NCBI GenBank assembly: GCA_021209875.1
Contig: JAGYVD010000008.1
Coordinates: 186,001-250,000, forward strand
Direction: 5' to 3'
Length of the DNA stretch: 64,000 nucleotides
Source: Rosellinia necatrix
Lineage: Eukaryota; Ascomycota; Sordariomycetes; Xylariales; Xylariaceae
Shown here: positions 45,123-55,704 of the stretch, piece by piece
Position numbering within the stretch: position 1 is the stretch's first letter
Layout: every line of letters begins with the position of its first letter
Translations under genes and position numbers: made by a program
Notes under the pieces: model-generated
Seen by the model: only the letters and a program-made list of their open reading frames with translations
Told to the model about the DNA's origin: nothing
Databases searched by the model: none

Positions 45123-48100
45123 ATGCCGTCCACTTCCAGCCACCAGCTAGACTCGTCGAAGAAGAACAAGATCATCAAGTCGGCCTACGACAGCGATACC
45201 TTCGAGGCCGACGGCACCATCCATGTGGATGGCCTCGTCGGATCGGCCACCATCTCACCGTCCGGCCGCGATGTTGCTCTGGCCTCGTAAGTATTTGCAG
45301 CGCCGCGGAAAGGACGGAAACGGGGCCGCCTGCTGACAGTCGAATGCAGGCCCGAAGGAATCGCCATCATTGACCTGGACTCCCCGTACAGCCCGCCTCG
45401 AAGGCTGAGCACTCATGGATTACCCTGGTTGGTCGTGGACGTCCAGTGGTCGCCCTTCGCTGCACGTGACTACTGGGTGGCGTCGACGGCAAACCATCGC
45501 TGCCTCGTCTGGAACTTGAGCCTTAGGGAGGACTCTGCCAGTGGCGCGATCGAGCACTCCCTCCAGGGACATACCAGAGCCATTACGGACGTCAACTTCT
45601 CCGCGCACCACCCGGATATCCTTGCCACGTGCGCCGTTGATGGCTATGTCCATTCCTGGGATCTCCGTAAGCCCAGGCAACCTGTATTAACCTTCTGTGA
45701 TTGGTTCGCTGGCGCGACACAGGTCAAGTACAACCGCCAAGATGCAAACATCCTCGCATCTTCTCATGATCGTTGGCTGCACATCTGGGACGAAAGAAAT
45801 CCCTCCACTCCCCTCAAATCCATAAATGCGCATGCCTCGAAGATCTACGGCCTGGATTGGAATCGCACGGAGGCGACGAAAGTGGCGACTTGTTCCCTGG
45901 ACAAGACCATCAAGCTCTGGGACTATGCTACGTCAGACGAGCCGGAGAGAATCATTAGGACAGGTTTTCCCACATGGCGTGCACGGCATACGCCATTCGG
46001 ATGGGGGCTTCTGGCTATGCCTCAGAACGACCCCGGGAACCTGTATCTCTATGATTTGCGTCGTGACAATGATGCTCCCTTGGACAATACCGTGAACCCC
46101 GTGGCAGTTTTTCCCGGTCACGGAAGCCACAAGGTGAGGGAATTTCTGTGGAGGACGCGCGGGGGCGTTTCTGATGGGATTGATTCTCGGGACTTTCAGC
46201 TCGTGTCCTGGGGTGAAGATAATGAACTCCGGCTACACAAGGCAGGTTCGGATATTCTCGAATCAGTAGGCTATGTCAAAGGTGGCGAGGCGCGCAAAAT
46301 CCCAATCACCCGAAAGGGAGCCGCGTACAAAACCTACCGTGCCATGGACGATCACTCTGCCAAGGAGAGGAGAGCGGCGAGTATGAGTGATCCCCGTCCT
46401 AATAGCGGCGGGAACCAACATAGACGCAGCGCCCTTACTCTTGGCATGCAAATGATGGCGGCGCATATTCCTAAGCCAAGCAAAACTCCCTCTTGGAAAG
46501 GGCAACCCATGAAAGCACGGCCTATCGCGGCAAAGGGCACTGATCGCCATTTCGATCAATTGGGTTGGATGAAGGGGATCACGATGAATAAAAGAAAAAC
46601 TTCCATCATCGGGATACCTCAGAGGAAGGACTCTAAAGACTCTACTATGTTTGGGCCGAGCTTTCACCATGAACACTGGGGTGAGTCAGAGACACTGCAC
46701 GAAGAGATCATCCGCATCAGCCTTCTACTGCCTAATGTCCGATGGGATAATGTCGATATGGAATCCCTTACTCTGAAGGCCTCTCTACAAGGACCTTGGG
46801 GTACGGATGGCGATACGGTTTATATTGAGGTCAAAGTCGACGTTCCAGTCAAATATCCAAAAGCTAGGGCTCCAAGGTTCGGCATCGAGAAGACCGCGTT
46901 GATGACCGAACAAACATACAAGAAGCTCAATCGAGACGTTAATCAACTAGCCAACCAATTTTCGAAGAAACAGCAGAACTGTCTCGAGGTCGCGTTTAGT
47001 TACTTGCTAGGGGAGATAGATCTCTCCAATAGTGACACGTTCTTCAAAAACGTGAAAGATCTCGACGATGGCTTTAGTGGCGTGGATGATGAAAGCTCAA
47101 GCGAGGAGGAGGATAATACCATCCCAGCTGGCGGTTCTGCAGCTCTGTCCCAAGAACTCAGTGCCAGTACCGAGCTTGACGCTACTTTAGCACCAGTTAA
47201 CCGACCAACCATTCCACCAAATCCACGGACTTGTGGTGGCCGATTCTCTAATGACGGACGACTCGTTTGTTTTTTCCCTACCAAGGAAGAAAAGGCCAGG
47301 GTCCCATTTACTCCTACTGACGGATTCAGGGAACGACCGAAAGATGAACCAACATTTGCGAGTTTTGGTCGGCTCCAACAAGATTCCACTCCACCACGAC
47401 ACAGAAACTCACATGACGAGACGTCGGTAACGGAAGATCAATCAGATTCGGAAGCATCGGATGAGTCTTCAAGTTCAAGTGACTCAGAAACCACCTATCC
47501 GAACAAGATAAGTATGTGGTACCTACCCGGTCGACGATTTAGGAAAGCTCTAAGTGGCACGTATTCGCTGCATTCGAGCGGTGGGGGGACTGGTATCGGC
47601 ACTGGAACCAGTGCGAGCAGACGCATCAATCGGAGGCCCAAGAATATCATATCAATATATAACCTTGCCGGAGACTTACCCTCAAAACGAGAATTGGCGG
47701 ATGAATATCGAATTTTCGGAGATGGGGCTGATGTGTGCGAACACAATGCTATTGTCGCTCAAAAATTTGGCCGATATGATCTAGTGGACGTGTGGCGTTA
47801 TGCCGCGCTGCTGCTCAGAAGAGACATCCCACTTGAGCTGTTCGATTATGAGAAGCAACAAGACACAGTTCTTGTGATCGCAAAGGACGCTGTCAACAGG
47901 TTTGGCGGTGACAAAGCTCCATCCGGCGACGCCTTGGATGGGAATTCTACCCTTTCAGGGCGAGTCAAATGGGGTCATCATCCTTTGGCGAAACACCTCA
48001 TAGGTGATCTGTTCGATTACTTTGAGCACCTTGCCGATGTTCAGATGCTTGCTATGCTTTCGTGTATATTTAGTGAGTCGGCCGCTGAAGACAGCGTCGC

Positions 48101-49667
48101 CTATGCGGAATCGCGGCTTCCTCAGCCAGAAACTCCGCTCCCGATGAAGGCACCGTCCTTCTCGTTAGATTATTTCCCCCTGGACGCCTCACTGTGGTAT
48201 GCCTCCCACACGAACTACCGAAGCCAGGCCAATTCCGCTATATCAACGCCGAAGACGATACACACACCCCACATCGTTGGCTCGTACGGATCGGAAGAGC
48301 TCTGGACCGGGGAGCCAGAGTCCACGTCTTTCTCATGCGGCGAAACGCCTCCGACTAGAATACCGAAAGACCGCCTTTCAGGCGGGAACCAAACTCGAAG
48401 TCTATCAACCTCGCCTAATAATAGGTTATTGCATCGAGCCAACACGGCTTTAACCTCTAGCTTAGCTAGCATTCAGAGACCTTTTACTAGTGTCGCATCT
48501 ACCTCCCCGCAGGGTCGTAAGCGCATTAGCCCAGGAGAAAACTTCCTCACGAACTTGACACCGTCCAATATTACGTGGGGTAGTTCCACCATGATGGGGG
48601 CAACGTCCGAACCTTCCAACACTGCCCGTAACTCACTGTCCGATGACGAATATCGCAAAGACGAGGCGCCGTATCTAGCGTGTTTTGGCATATCTGCTGA
48701 GATAGAAGACCAAACCATATTTGATGAGGATGGGTGGTTAGCCGTACCGTTTTTAGAGCCATCTCGGAACGCAATCTATACAGGCTATCGCTACACATAT
48801 GCCGAGATGTTGCAGATGTGGGAGCAGCCCCTAGCTCGTCTGGAGGTCATGAAGTTCAATGTCCTCAAAGACAGCCCTTCCACAGCACATTCCGCATTGT
48901 TTGGAAGTGCTGGCACGGAAGGCTTCTATAGTTCTTACCATAGCACGGACAACTTGAGTAGCATATCCCATACCCACCATAATACGCACACTCCTATAGC
49001 CGTGGGCAAGAAGGAGCAGTTACAGGCTTTGATTACGTCCGGGCGGGGGATTGACATACGCGGCATTTGTCGCGTACATGAGATTCACCTGGATCCCATC
49101 CGCTCAGCTCAGGACCATGCCATGGTTGGTGGTGGTGTAGGCACCTGTGAACGCTGTAAGCGGACACAAACGCAATTGTTCTGTTTATTCTGCAGAGAAC
49201 CCATCGATGCGCTATACCCGCCTTGTCTGGCCTGTGGCTGCGCCATACACGATCCATGCCTCGCTGAATGGCACGCCGCGGAGGAGAGGGAGTGCCCGGC
49301 AGGCGATGAATGCGACTGTGTAGGGGATGCGAGCCACGGGCAGATCGAAACGATTGCCGCCATGGTGGGTGCTTTGCGACAAGGCAAGATCCGTAAGCCG
49401 TCTGAGGACAACAACGGCAAAACGGGTTACGGCAAGCGGGGATCGGCAGATAAGCATGACTGGGAAACCGTCGCTAGCGGCGCGAGTTTGCCTCTCGTCG
49501 ATGGCCAGGGAAAGCCTCTCCGATACGACCACGACCGTCCTCAACAACCCCTATCAGCGGCTAGGCTTAGTCTGGGAAATAAATTGCGTAAATCTACGGG
49601 AACGTGGGGGAGTAGTCCATCATTAAAGAGGCCGGGCGCTGTCAAATCGAGCTTGGCTAGGCAATAA
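45123..49667 (+). CDS. MTC5: SEA complex subunit Sea3/Mtc5-like (WDR59 family), WD40-RWD-RING
   Basis: Two predicted exons, 45123-45286 and 45350-49667, 1493 aa. The N-terminal ~390 residues form a WD40 propeller (LPWLVVDVQWSP, VHSWDLRKP, LHIWDERNP, IKLWDYA, LYLYDLRR). An RWD domain lies at about 495-615. The C-terminal region has a zinc-binding RING/ribbon (about 1319-1375) with CERCKRTQ, CLFCREPI, CLACGCAIHDPCLAEWH and CPAGDECDC. Long Ser/Pro-rich linkers separate them. This order matches fungal Sea3/Mtc5, the WDR59 counterpart, a component of the vacuole-associated SEA/GATOR2 complex that relays amino-acid status to TORC1. Start chosen at 45123 because splicing at 45287 restores a continuous frame from MPSTSSHQLDSSKKN. 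This is the largest gene in the window and is fully open. Confidence 0.9.
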
Positions 49668-50402
49668 AGTATCTGGGACGCCCTGATCTTTGTATGAGAT
49701 TATCTATAGCTACTTTAAAGGAACTGAATAGTTACAACCATTAACGTCGGGCACCCTTACATCGCCACGATCAACGTGACATTGCCCCTAGGGCCCCTTG
49801 CTAATTTCTCTTCGGTACCTCGTCGCTTGCCCATTGTAACACACCCAGTAACATTGGGTAGGAAGCAGACGGAACGAAACGGTGATAGCCCTGGCAGAGC
49901 TTTTTGCTCATTTTACTGATTCACATGGGACGAAACAATGAGTCGGGTGATTGGGTCCACCACCCAACTTCCCTTTCTATAACCCCAACTCTCAGGCATA
50001 TTAGGCAGTTGGCACTGGTTTTTTTTTTTTTTCTCAGCTAGTAAATAGCATTTATATCGTTCAGGCACTTTTCAGATAGCTTTCTAAGCCCTATTACGTG
50101 TTTCATTCGACGCCAAGGACAAGCACACTTCTAATACACTTCTAGCATCGGCCTCGTATCGAAAGCGACCTGAGATAGGGTAGCACTTCCCCCCAAATTA
50201 CATATCATTTACACTACTCGGTGGGCCTTGTTGGTGATGCAAACGAGAGTAGTAAAGGCGTGGGGGCAAATTGCAACGGCACAAACCTCACAGAGTCTTT
50301 TGGCCAGTAAGGTAGTTCAACTATTTCTTTGACAACTTAAGCTTTTGCTAGACATTGGGACCATCTTACGGTAGTTCGTTGGTATCCTTGTTTACAGTGA
50401 GC
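49668..50402. other. Intergenic region
   Basis: 3' end of SEA3 and promoter of the next plus-strand gene. A T-run at 50020-50033 is the only notable feature. Confidence 0.45.
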
Positions 50403-51364
50403 ATGCGCTTCCAACACTTAGCGTCTCTATTATTCCTCGCAACATCGATAGAAAGTATCTTCCTTCTGCAAGTAAATTCAACGGCCGACAATGTATTAGT
50501 AGAAGGAGACGTCGTCGCCTTGAAGTGGAATTGGGATGGCGATCCAACTGAATCCGGCGTGCTCCGCTTGCTGGGCGATGAGCCCGGGCGGGTGTACGCT
50601 CTAGAAGGTTTGACGCCACTACACATCACAACGGACGCTCCGCCCTCGGTTGTATATTTACTGATCGATGCTCTTGCCTCGGTCCAGGGGTAGAGCCGAT
50701 TAATTTGGCCTCGGAGAACTACGAATGGACCGTTCACCTGCCTACGACCGTTGAGGGGCCCATCTATCGGCTACTCATTGACTACAACGACGGCGTGAAC
50801 TCGTCGACTTCTGTCTTGTTGAGGATAGCGGCGCTATCCAGCTCGTCTTCCACCATCAAAGGGGGGCTTATAACGGGGCTAGTGGAAATAACGACGTGGA
50901 TCACCAAAGGAAACGATAACGGCGCCGGGACGACGGAGCCGCCGACAGCGAGTGTCACGGCCAGTCCAAACGCCACCATCACTAGTCCAAACGTCACCAC
51001 CACTAGTCCAAACGCCACCACCACCAGTCCAAACGCCTCCACCAGCCTCGGTCAAGACAAGCCGGCCTCGCCGGGACGCGGCAGCAGCCGCCCGGGCCTG
51101 AGTGGCGGGGCCCTCGCTGGCATCGCAGTCGCCGCGGTCGCCGGCGCCGGCGCGTTCGCCGGGCTGGCGGGGCTGGCGGTATACTACCGGCGGCAATACC
51201 TCCTCGGCGAGAAGCAGCAGGAGACGCGCGAGAAACCCGCGGGCGGGGACGCGCCCGGGGGGCCGTACGCCAAGGCGGAGCTGGACTCCGCGGCTCGGTT
51301 TGAGCTCCCCGGGGACGACGTCACGATGAGCGACCCGTCGCGGCCCGGGAGCAGCTCTGGGTAA
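50403..51364 (+). CDS. Ser/Thr-rich single-pass membrane protein, Kre9/Knh1-like ectodomain
   Basis: Two predicted exons, 50403-50607 and 50694-51364, 291 aa. Start chosen at MRFQHLASLLFLATS because it begins a signal peptide. An in-frame ATG at 50355 adds sixteen residues before it. Residues about 22-110 resemble the Kre9/Knh1-type domain (EGDVVALKWNWDG, NYEWTVHLPTTVEGPIYRLL). A Thr/Ser/Asn-rich stalk follows, with tandem TTSPNAT units giving N-glycosylation sites. A membrane helix (about 208-232) comes next, in GALAGIAVAAVAGAGAFAG, then a basic stop-transfer YYRRQYLL and a ~60-residue cytoplasmic tail. Probably a cell-surface or wall-associated protein. The domain match is by eye only. Confidence 0.72.
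50960..51045 (+). repeat. 21-bp coding minisatellite (TTSPNAT units)
   Basis: Four near-identical ~21-bp units CCACCACTAGTCCAAACGC within the membrane protein gene, encoding repeated Ser-Pro-Asn-Ala/Val-Thr. Confidence 0.8.
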
Positions 51365-52176
51365 GTTAATTAAGGTTGGGGGGATTCCACGAATGGAGAT
51401 CACGTAAAACGGATGGAAAAAAGAAAAACCAGAGGTTTAATGTTGTTGTTCACTTGTGTGGTGATATAAAACAATTTATAAACAGAAATCAACAGAATAA
51501 ATACATAAAATTAGGCCGTAGGAATTCTAGGCAAGTGGGCTTAAAAGATAGGCCTCACTGATCTCTATATACCACTTAGCAATTAGTTAATTCAGATACT
51601 TGCCTATCAATGTGTGTATATGTTCGTCAAATATTCATTTTCAAATCCTAACGTGTTTAATTGTCTGTAATAGCCCCCAAAACAAACTATAACTGGTCAT
51701 GTTACCTCATCATATCTTACATTATAATATAACTAGGCATCACAGTAGCTAAGTGTAGCATAATATGGTCCTGGGGAGCGATAGACAAACAAGGAGACCA
51801 TAAAACAGCCTTACACAGGCATGCACAGTGCCACTTCAGATATTGATTGAATTATGGGGCATCTTACTATAATAAAGGCAGCATAGGCGCATCCAGGCCA
51901 TGCCCAAACCTCTGATCAAAGTAAAGCTGTTACTATGCACTGACCGGTTCATTATACACATACCTAATCACTCAGGACGTTCTCAACCAACTCAAGGAAT
52001 AAGCTGCCATAAAAGATCGAGCTAGGCTAGCAATATGGGCTCATACTACCATTTTACACATATTCCCATTTTCTCACTTTCCCACTTCACCTCAACACAC
52101 GCCTAGCTATGGTCTCTTCGCCGACTCCAGCCATCTCGCCAAGTACTTCAACTTTCCACCTCCTTGACATGAACAA
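51365..52176. other. Intergenic region, no gene seen
   Basis: About 810 bp, moderately AT-rich. Short frames only. 3' flanks of the genes on both sides. Confidence 0.45.
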
Positions 52177-52538
52177 TTAACAATAGTCATCTTGACCACT
52201 CCCACCATTTTTGCAAGCGCCGCAGTACTCGAGGAATTGGATATCACCGTTATTACCGCCGAGACAATTGAAAAGGGAATGCTTGACGTGGTTGGAGTCG
52301 GTTGGCTGATCGTTGGCCTCAAGTTCCTCGATGATTTGAGTGTAATAGTTTCCTATATTGTCATAAGCATTACAGGGCTACTTATAAAACATGGCCCATG
52401 GCCGTTGACTCATTCGAAGGACATACCTTTCTCCAGAAGATTGTAGCCGCAATACCGATAGCCCTTTCCGCAGTTCGCCGCTTGGGCGACGGGGCTAAGT
52501 GCGCCCAGAAGTGCAAATGCAAAGACAGTGGCCTTCAT
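52177..52538 (-). CDS. Small secreted cysteine-rich protein (effector candidate), 95 aa
   Basis: Two predicted exons, 52538-52427 and 52352-52177, joined at a GTATGT donor and ATATAG acceptor with matching phase. Residues 1-20 (MKATVFAFALLGALSPVAQA) are a clear signal peptide with an AQA cleavage site. The mature ~75 residues contain six cysteines: NCGKGYRYCGYNLL, SLFNCLGG, EYCGACKNGG and a C-terminal DDYC, so up to three disulfides. The word pattern YCGYNLL, GNY, SLFNC.GG, C..GG resembles a family of small secreted proteins I associate with plant-associated Sordariomycetes, for which no biochemical role is known to me. Neither exon alone is a convincing gene, so it is easily missed. A TATA-like box lies ~125 bp upstream. 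Confidence 0.8.
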
Positions 52539-52662
52539 GGTGAGAGTGGAAAGCAGCTTGCCCGAGTGATGGCACGATAATAAGGTTTTCAGATGTTTGT
52601 ATGATAAAGAAGTGTGATGGTGATGCGAAGAAAGATTATTGATGGGAGGTGGGAAAGGAGGG

Positions 52663-52670
52663 TTTATATA
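52663..52670 (-). promoter_or_regulatory. TATA-like box of the small secreted protein gene
   Basis: TATATAAA on the minus strand, about 125 bp upstream of the start codon at 52538. Position suits a core promoter with a ~90-nt leader. Confidence 0.45.
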
Positions 52671-54356
52671 TCCATTACTAGATGAGCATATGAATGATTT
52701 GGATACGGTGGACGTCGCCATGTCGGAATATAGTCTTCTCATCTGACTACCAATGTTAGGTACCATGAAACTGTGGTCTACATGGGTCCTTTCACTTCTA
52801 CATATACATGACATATACAAGCATACTATGAAGTGGATCTTTTTTTACATCTGGAGTAGCCCACTTAAGTTGGTGTGGCTTTTACTAGCTGTCCGGGGTT
52901 ACTACCCGGTCACATATTACAGCATAGATACTATTTGCATACCAAGCACAAGGCCAAGAAAACTTGAATTGCAGGCCGAAACTTAAGACAGCGTTTAAAT
53001 GGTCTATAAAGACGTTATCTGGTAAACATAGCTGGCTGGTTACTTATTGAACCAATTCAGACATCACGCGGTGGACATGTTTGATAGTGATCAAGCAGTT
53101 CAAGTATTGATAGTAGCAAAAAATCGCCGGCGGCAGAAGATCTGGTGAAAGCATAACAGAAGATAAAAGTGGACTCAGGTGCCATGATACTACTGCAGTA
53201 TTAAACGCCAAGCTTCTTTTGCATGATATAACGTAATGTAGAGCTTGCAGCAAGTAAGCGGATTAGAAGAGGACCATAAAAGACTGAAGTGGAAGGCTTG
53301 AATAACCGACGGAAAGACTCGACCGGCATGACGGATCCACTGGCAGGCCAAAAAAGAAGACCAAATCGGGAACTTAACAAGCAAATCAGAAAGATAGCGT
53401 TAGCTGAAAATCTGAATTAGAAGAGAAGGTTTGTCTGGGAAGGCAAAAAGCCAAACTGAGCGGCGGGCTTCGCTTACAAGCAGAAAGAGTAGACCAGTCG
53501 GAAGGATTTAACAGGTGGTATGAGTTCACAAGACAGAACATGCAGGAAAAGCCGACTGGGGAGATAAATATCTGAGCTGAACAGAAGGCTTTATTCGCGG
53601 GCTAAAACAATTGTCGGGCAGTAGGTTTAACTAGCAGGCCATAAAACTCAAGTGAGCAAGAGGGTGAATTAGATAGCTAAAAGGGCAAACAAGCTCGAGG
53701 GATTGATGAGGAGAAATGAAGCAGCCAGTTAGTTTGCTACAACATAATAGGGGGTAGGAAGTAGACGGTTTCTAGCGTACCAGTCCACGTACGTATACTG
53801 TAATACCTGTACGGCCAACTAACCAGTTGGTCCCCATCCTTTTCTGTAGCACAGGACCTAAAGCCCTCCATGTAATCTACATCACACTTTTACAGACTTA
53901 GACCTTACTACCCTTATTAGACCTGTGATGGCTGCAATAGTGGCAATTTGGCGCGGAGACCAACTATGGTAACTAGTGCACCAATTGTAGCAGGTTGGAG
54001 ATGTCTACGATTAGGTAACTCGCAAAACCTATCCTCCCCCCCAAGAAAAACAAAAGAAAAGAAAAAGGCACGTTTAATATCCTTGTCACCCGGGCCTTTC
54101 TCCGCGGGGATCGTCATGCGTGGCTGACTAGCGGCTCTGCGTCTATTTCGCTTTATTTTACCCTAACAGACCCCCCAAAATCCAAACCCGCCAAAGCAAC
54201 ACCAACCCAGCAAACATCTCGCCCTGGGACACACACGCCGAAGCGCCCCGCAAAGTGGTGGCGGTTGCATGCAATATATCGTAATGCAAATATAATCCCG
54301 GGGGAATCACGATGACGAACAAGTCCCCCGATCCCTCCCATCGAGCACCGCATGCG
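52671..54356. other. Gene-free stretch with degenerate repeats
   Basis: No supported gene. From about 53260 to 53720 the plus strand is purine-biased and shows recurring words (GGCCATAAAA/GGCCAAAAAA, GGAAGG, AGGCTT, GGTTTAAC), suggesting an old degenerate tandem array. Open frames on the minus strand (53044-53384, 53917-54353) are featureless. Confidence 0.45.
53260..53720. repeat. Degenerate, irregular tandem-like repeat
   Basis: Loose copies headed by GAGGACCATAAAAGACTGAAGT (53270), CAGGCCAAAAAAGAAGACC (53343), GAAGGCAAAAAGCCAAACTG (53439) and CAGGCCATAAAACTCAAGTG (53635), each followed by GA-rich sequence. Spacing is irregular (about 75-195 bp). Confidence 0.4.
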
Positions 54357-54866
54357 TCAGAATCTTCCGGTTTCCCGGCCCCCCTCCCCTTTTGCATCCA
54401 AGACTAATCCACGACTAATTCTCCCTGGTGGGGGGGGGGGAGGGGAAGGGACGGCGGTGGCGACGTCGTCGTCGTCTCTCCCCTTCCCCTGTTCATCCTC
54501 CGCGGCGGCTGATAGGCACTTGCACATCTGGTAGCAGCGCGCCGACGGGTCCGCGTGGCAGTTCATCTCCGCCTCGCTGCAGAAGCAGACGCCGCGGCAG
54601 AGCGAGCCGAGGCTTCCGCCGCAGTCCATCACGTAACGCGTCGGTGTCGGCGTGGTAGTAGGACTAGCGGTCAAGGTTGACGTTGTGGCGGCAGTGGTGG
54701 TGGTGGTGGTTGTGGTTGTGGTGGCAGTAGTGCTTGCGGTGGGTGTGGTATCGAGCGTCGGCAGGAATGATGCGTCTGTCGCTACCATTGCGAGGGAGAC
54801 GGCGCCGGCGGCGGCGAGGCGGAACTGCGACCGTATCAGCGACCCTGCTAGAGGATAGGATGCCAT
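54357..54866 (-). CDS. Secreted Thr-rich protein with eight-cysteine module, 169 aa
   Basis: Single exon. The N-terminus has a basic start (IRSQFR) followed by the hydrophobic LAAAGAVSLAMVATDA, a plausible signal peptide. Residues about 38-78 are a Thr/Ser/Pro-rich stalk made mostly of Thr codons (ACC/ACA tract). A compact module then holds eight cysteines: DCGG, SLCRGVCFC, EMNCHAD, ARCYQMCKC. The tail is acidic, then Pro-rich, and low in complexity. The pattern suggests a small disulfide-rich extracellular domain on an O-glycosylated stalk. I do not recognise the family. No membrane anchor or GPI signal is evident. It is possible that an intron alters the C-terminal end. Confidence 0.55.
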   Translation of the reverse strand: MASYPLAGSLIRSQFRLAAAGAVSLAMVATDASFLPTLDTTPTASTTATTTTTTTTTTAATTSTLTASPTTTPTPTRYVMDCGGSLGSLCRGVCFCSEAEMNCHADPSARCYQMCKCLSAAAEDEQGKGRDDDDVATAVPSPPPPPPGRISRGLVLDAKGEGGRETGRF

Positions 54867-55704
54867 ATGACAGGCGTGCGTCTGGCATGGCCCAATGGGC
54901 TTGCGGTCCTACCCTCATTATTACGATACTCTGGGGTTTGCCCCGGATGAGCAGCCGAGGTCGATATCACCGGCTCCTAGATCAGCTCTACCTACTTGCT
55001 TATGAGCGGATCGAGACAGGCAAGCGTGGCGGTGAGTATAATGGCGCCCTTGACAGACAGCGACTACGATGGGCGGGATGGACGACTACCTGGTGTTTAT
55101 GTTGGGAGAGGGTAATGGGGGCGTCAGACACCAATCGATGGAGTCGATGTATGCTAAGTAGAAACACTTTACCCGAGACCAGATGGTATGTCTGTATGAT
55201 ACAAATCTCGGCTATACAGATATACAAACACGTTACTCCGGGCCTCTTTCCATCGAGCTGCATCGTATTGTCTCGGGAGCGGTTTGTTTGCTCCGTTTGT
55301 GCATACGCCTTCGACACTACTCTTACATCTCAGTACGACTGTGTCTTCGCTCGGATACCGCACCATTCCCTCATTAAAATAATGATGTTAAACAAAAGAT
55401 GTTTTGGTGCCAAGCTTCTTGCTACACCGGCGGCAAAATCAAAGTCGTCGTGCTACGTAGTCCATTCTGCCGGTTTATCGATTTATTTACCGCGCAGACT
55501 CCCGGGTGGAAACCTTCCCCGTGTGGACATGATCACCCTCAAGGGGGTGGAGTATTCATCTCTTACGTAACTTAACGGCATCACCGGAAGCGATAATAGG
55601 TAATTACGGGTGGACTTGGGGATAAGTAATACATTCTCATACATTTTCAAGCATCACGACTAAAACTGGGTTTGTTTGCACCAGAAACGACTTACAGACA
55701 GTGT
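54867..55704. other. Intergenic region
   Basis: Between a minus-strand start and the GAD stop. A 278-codon open frame on the plus strand (54734-55570) overlaps the secreted protein gene antisense and has no domain features. Not called. Confidence 0.4.

Noticed and set aside
53810..53835. Weak resemblance of AACCAGTTGG region to the MITE-like island
   Set aside because: Shared words are short and not collinear. Probably chance.
54734..55570. 278-codon plus-strand frame
   Set aside because: Lies partly antisense to a better secreted-protein candidate, has no domain or signal, and includes GCG repeats.
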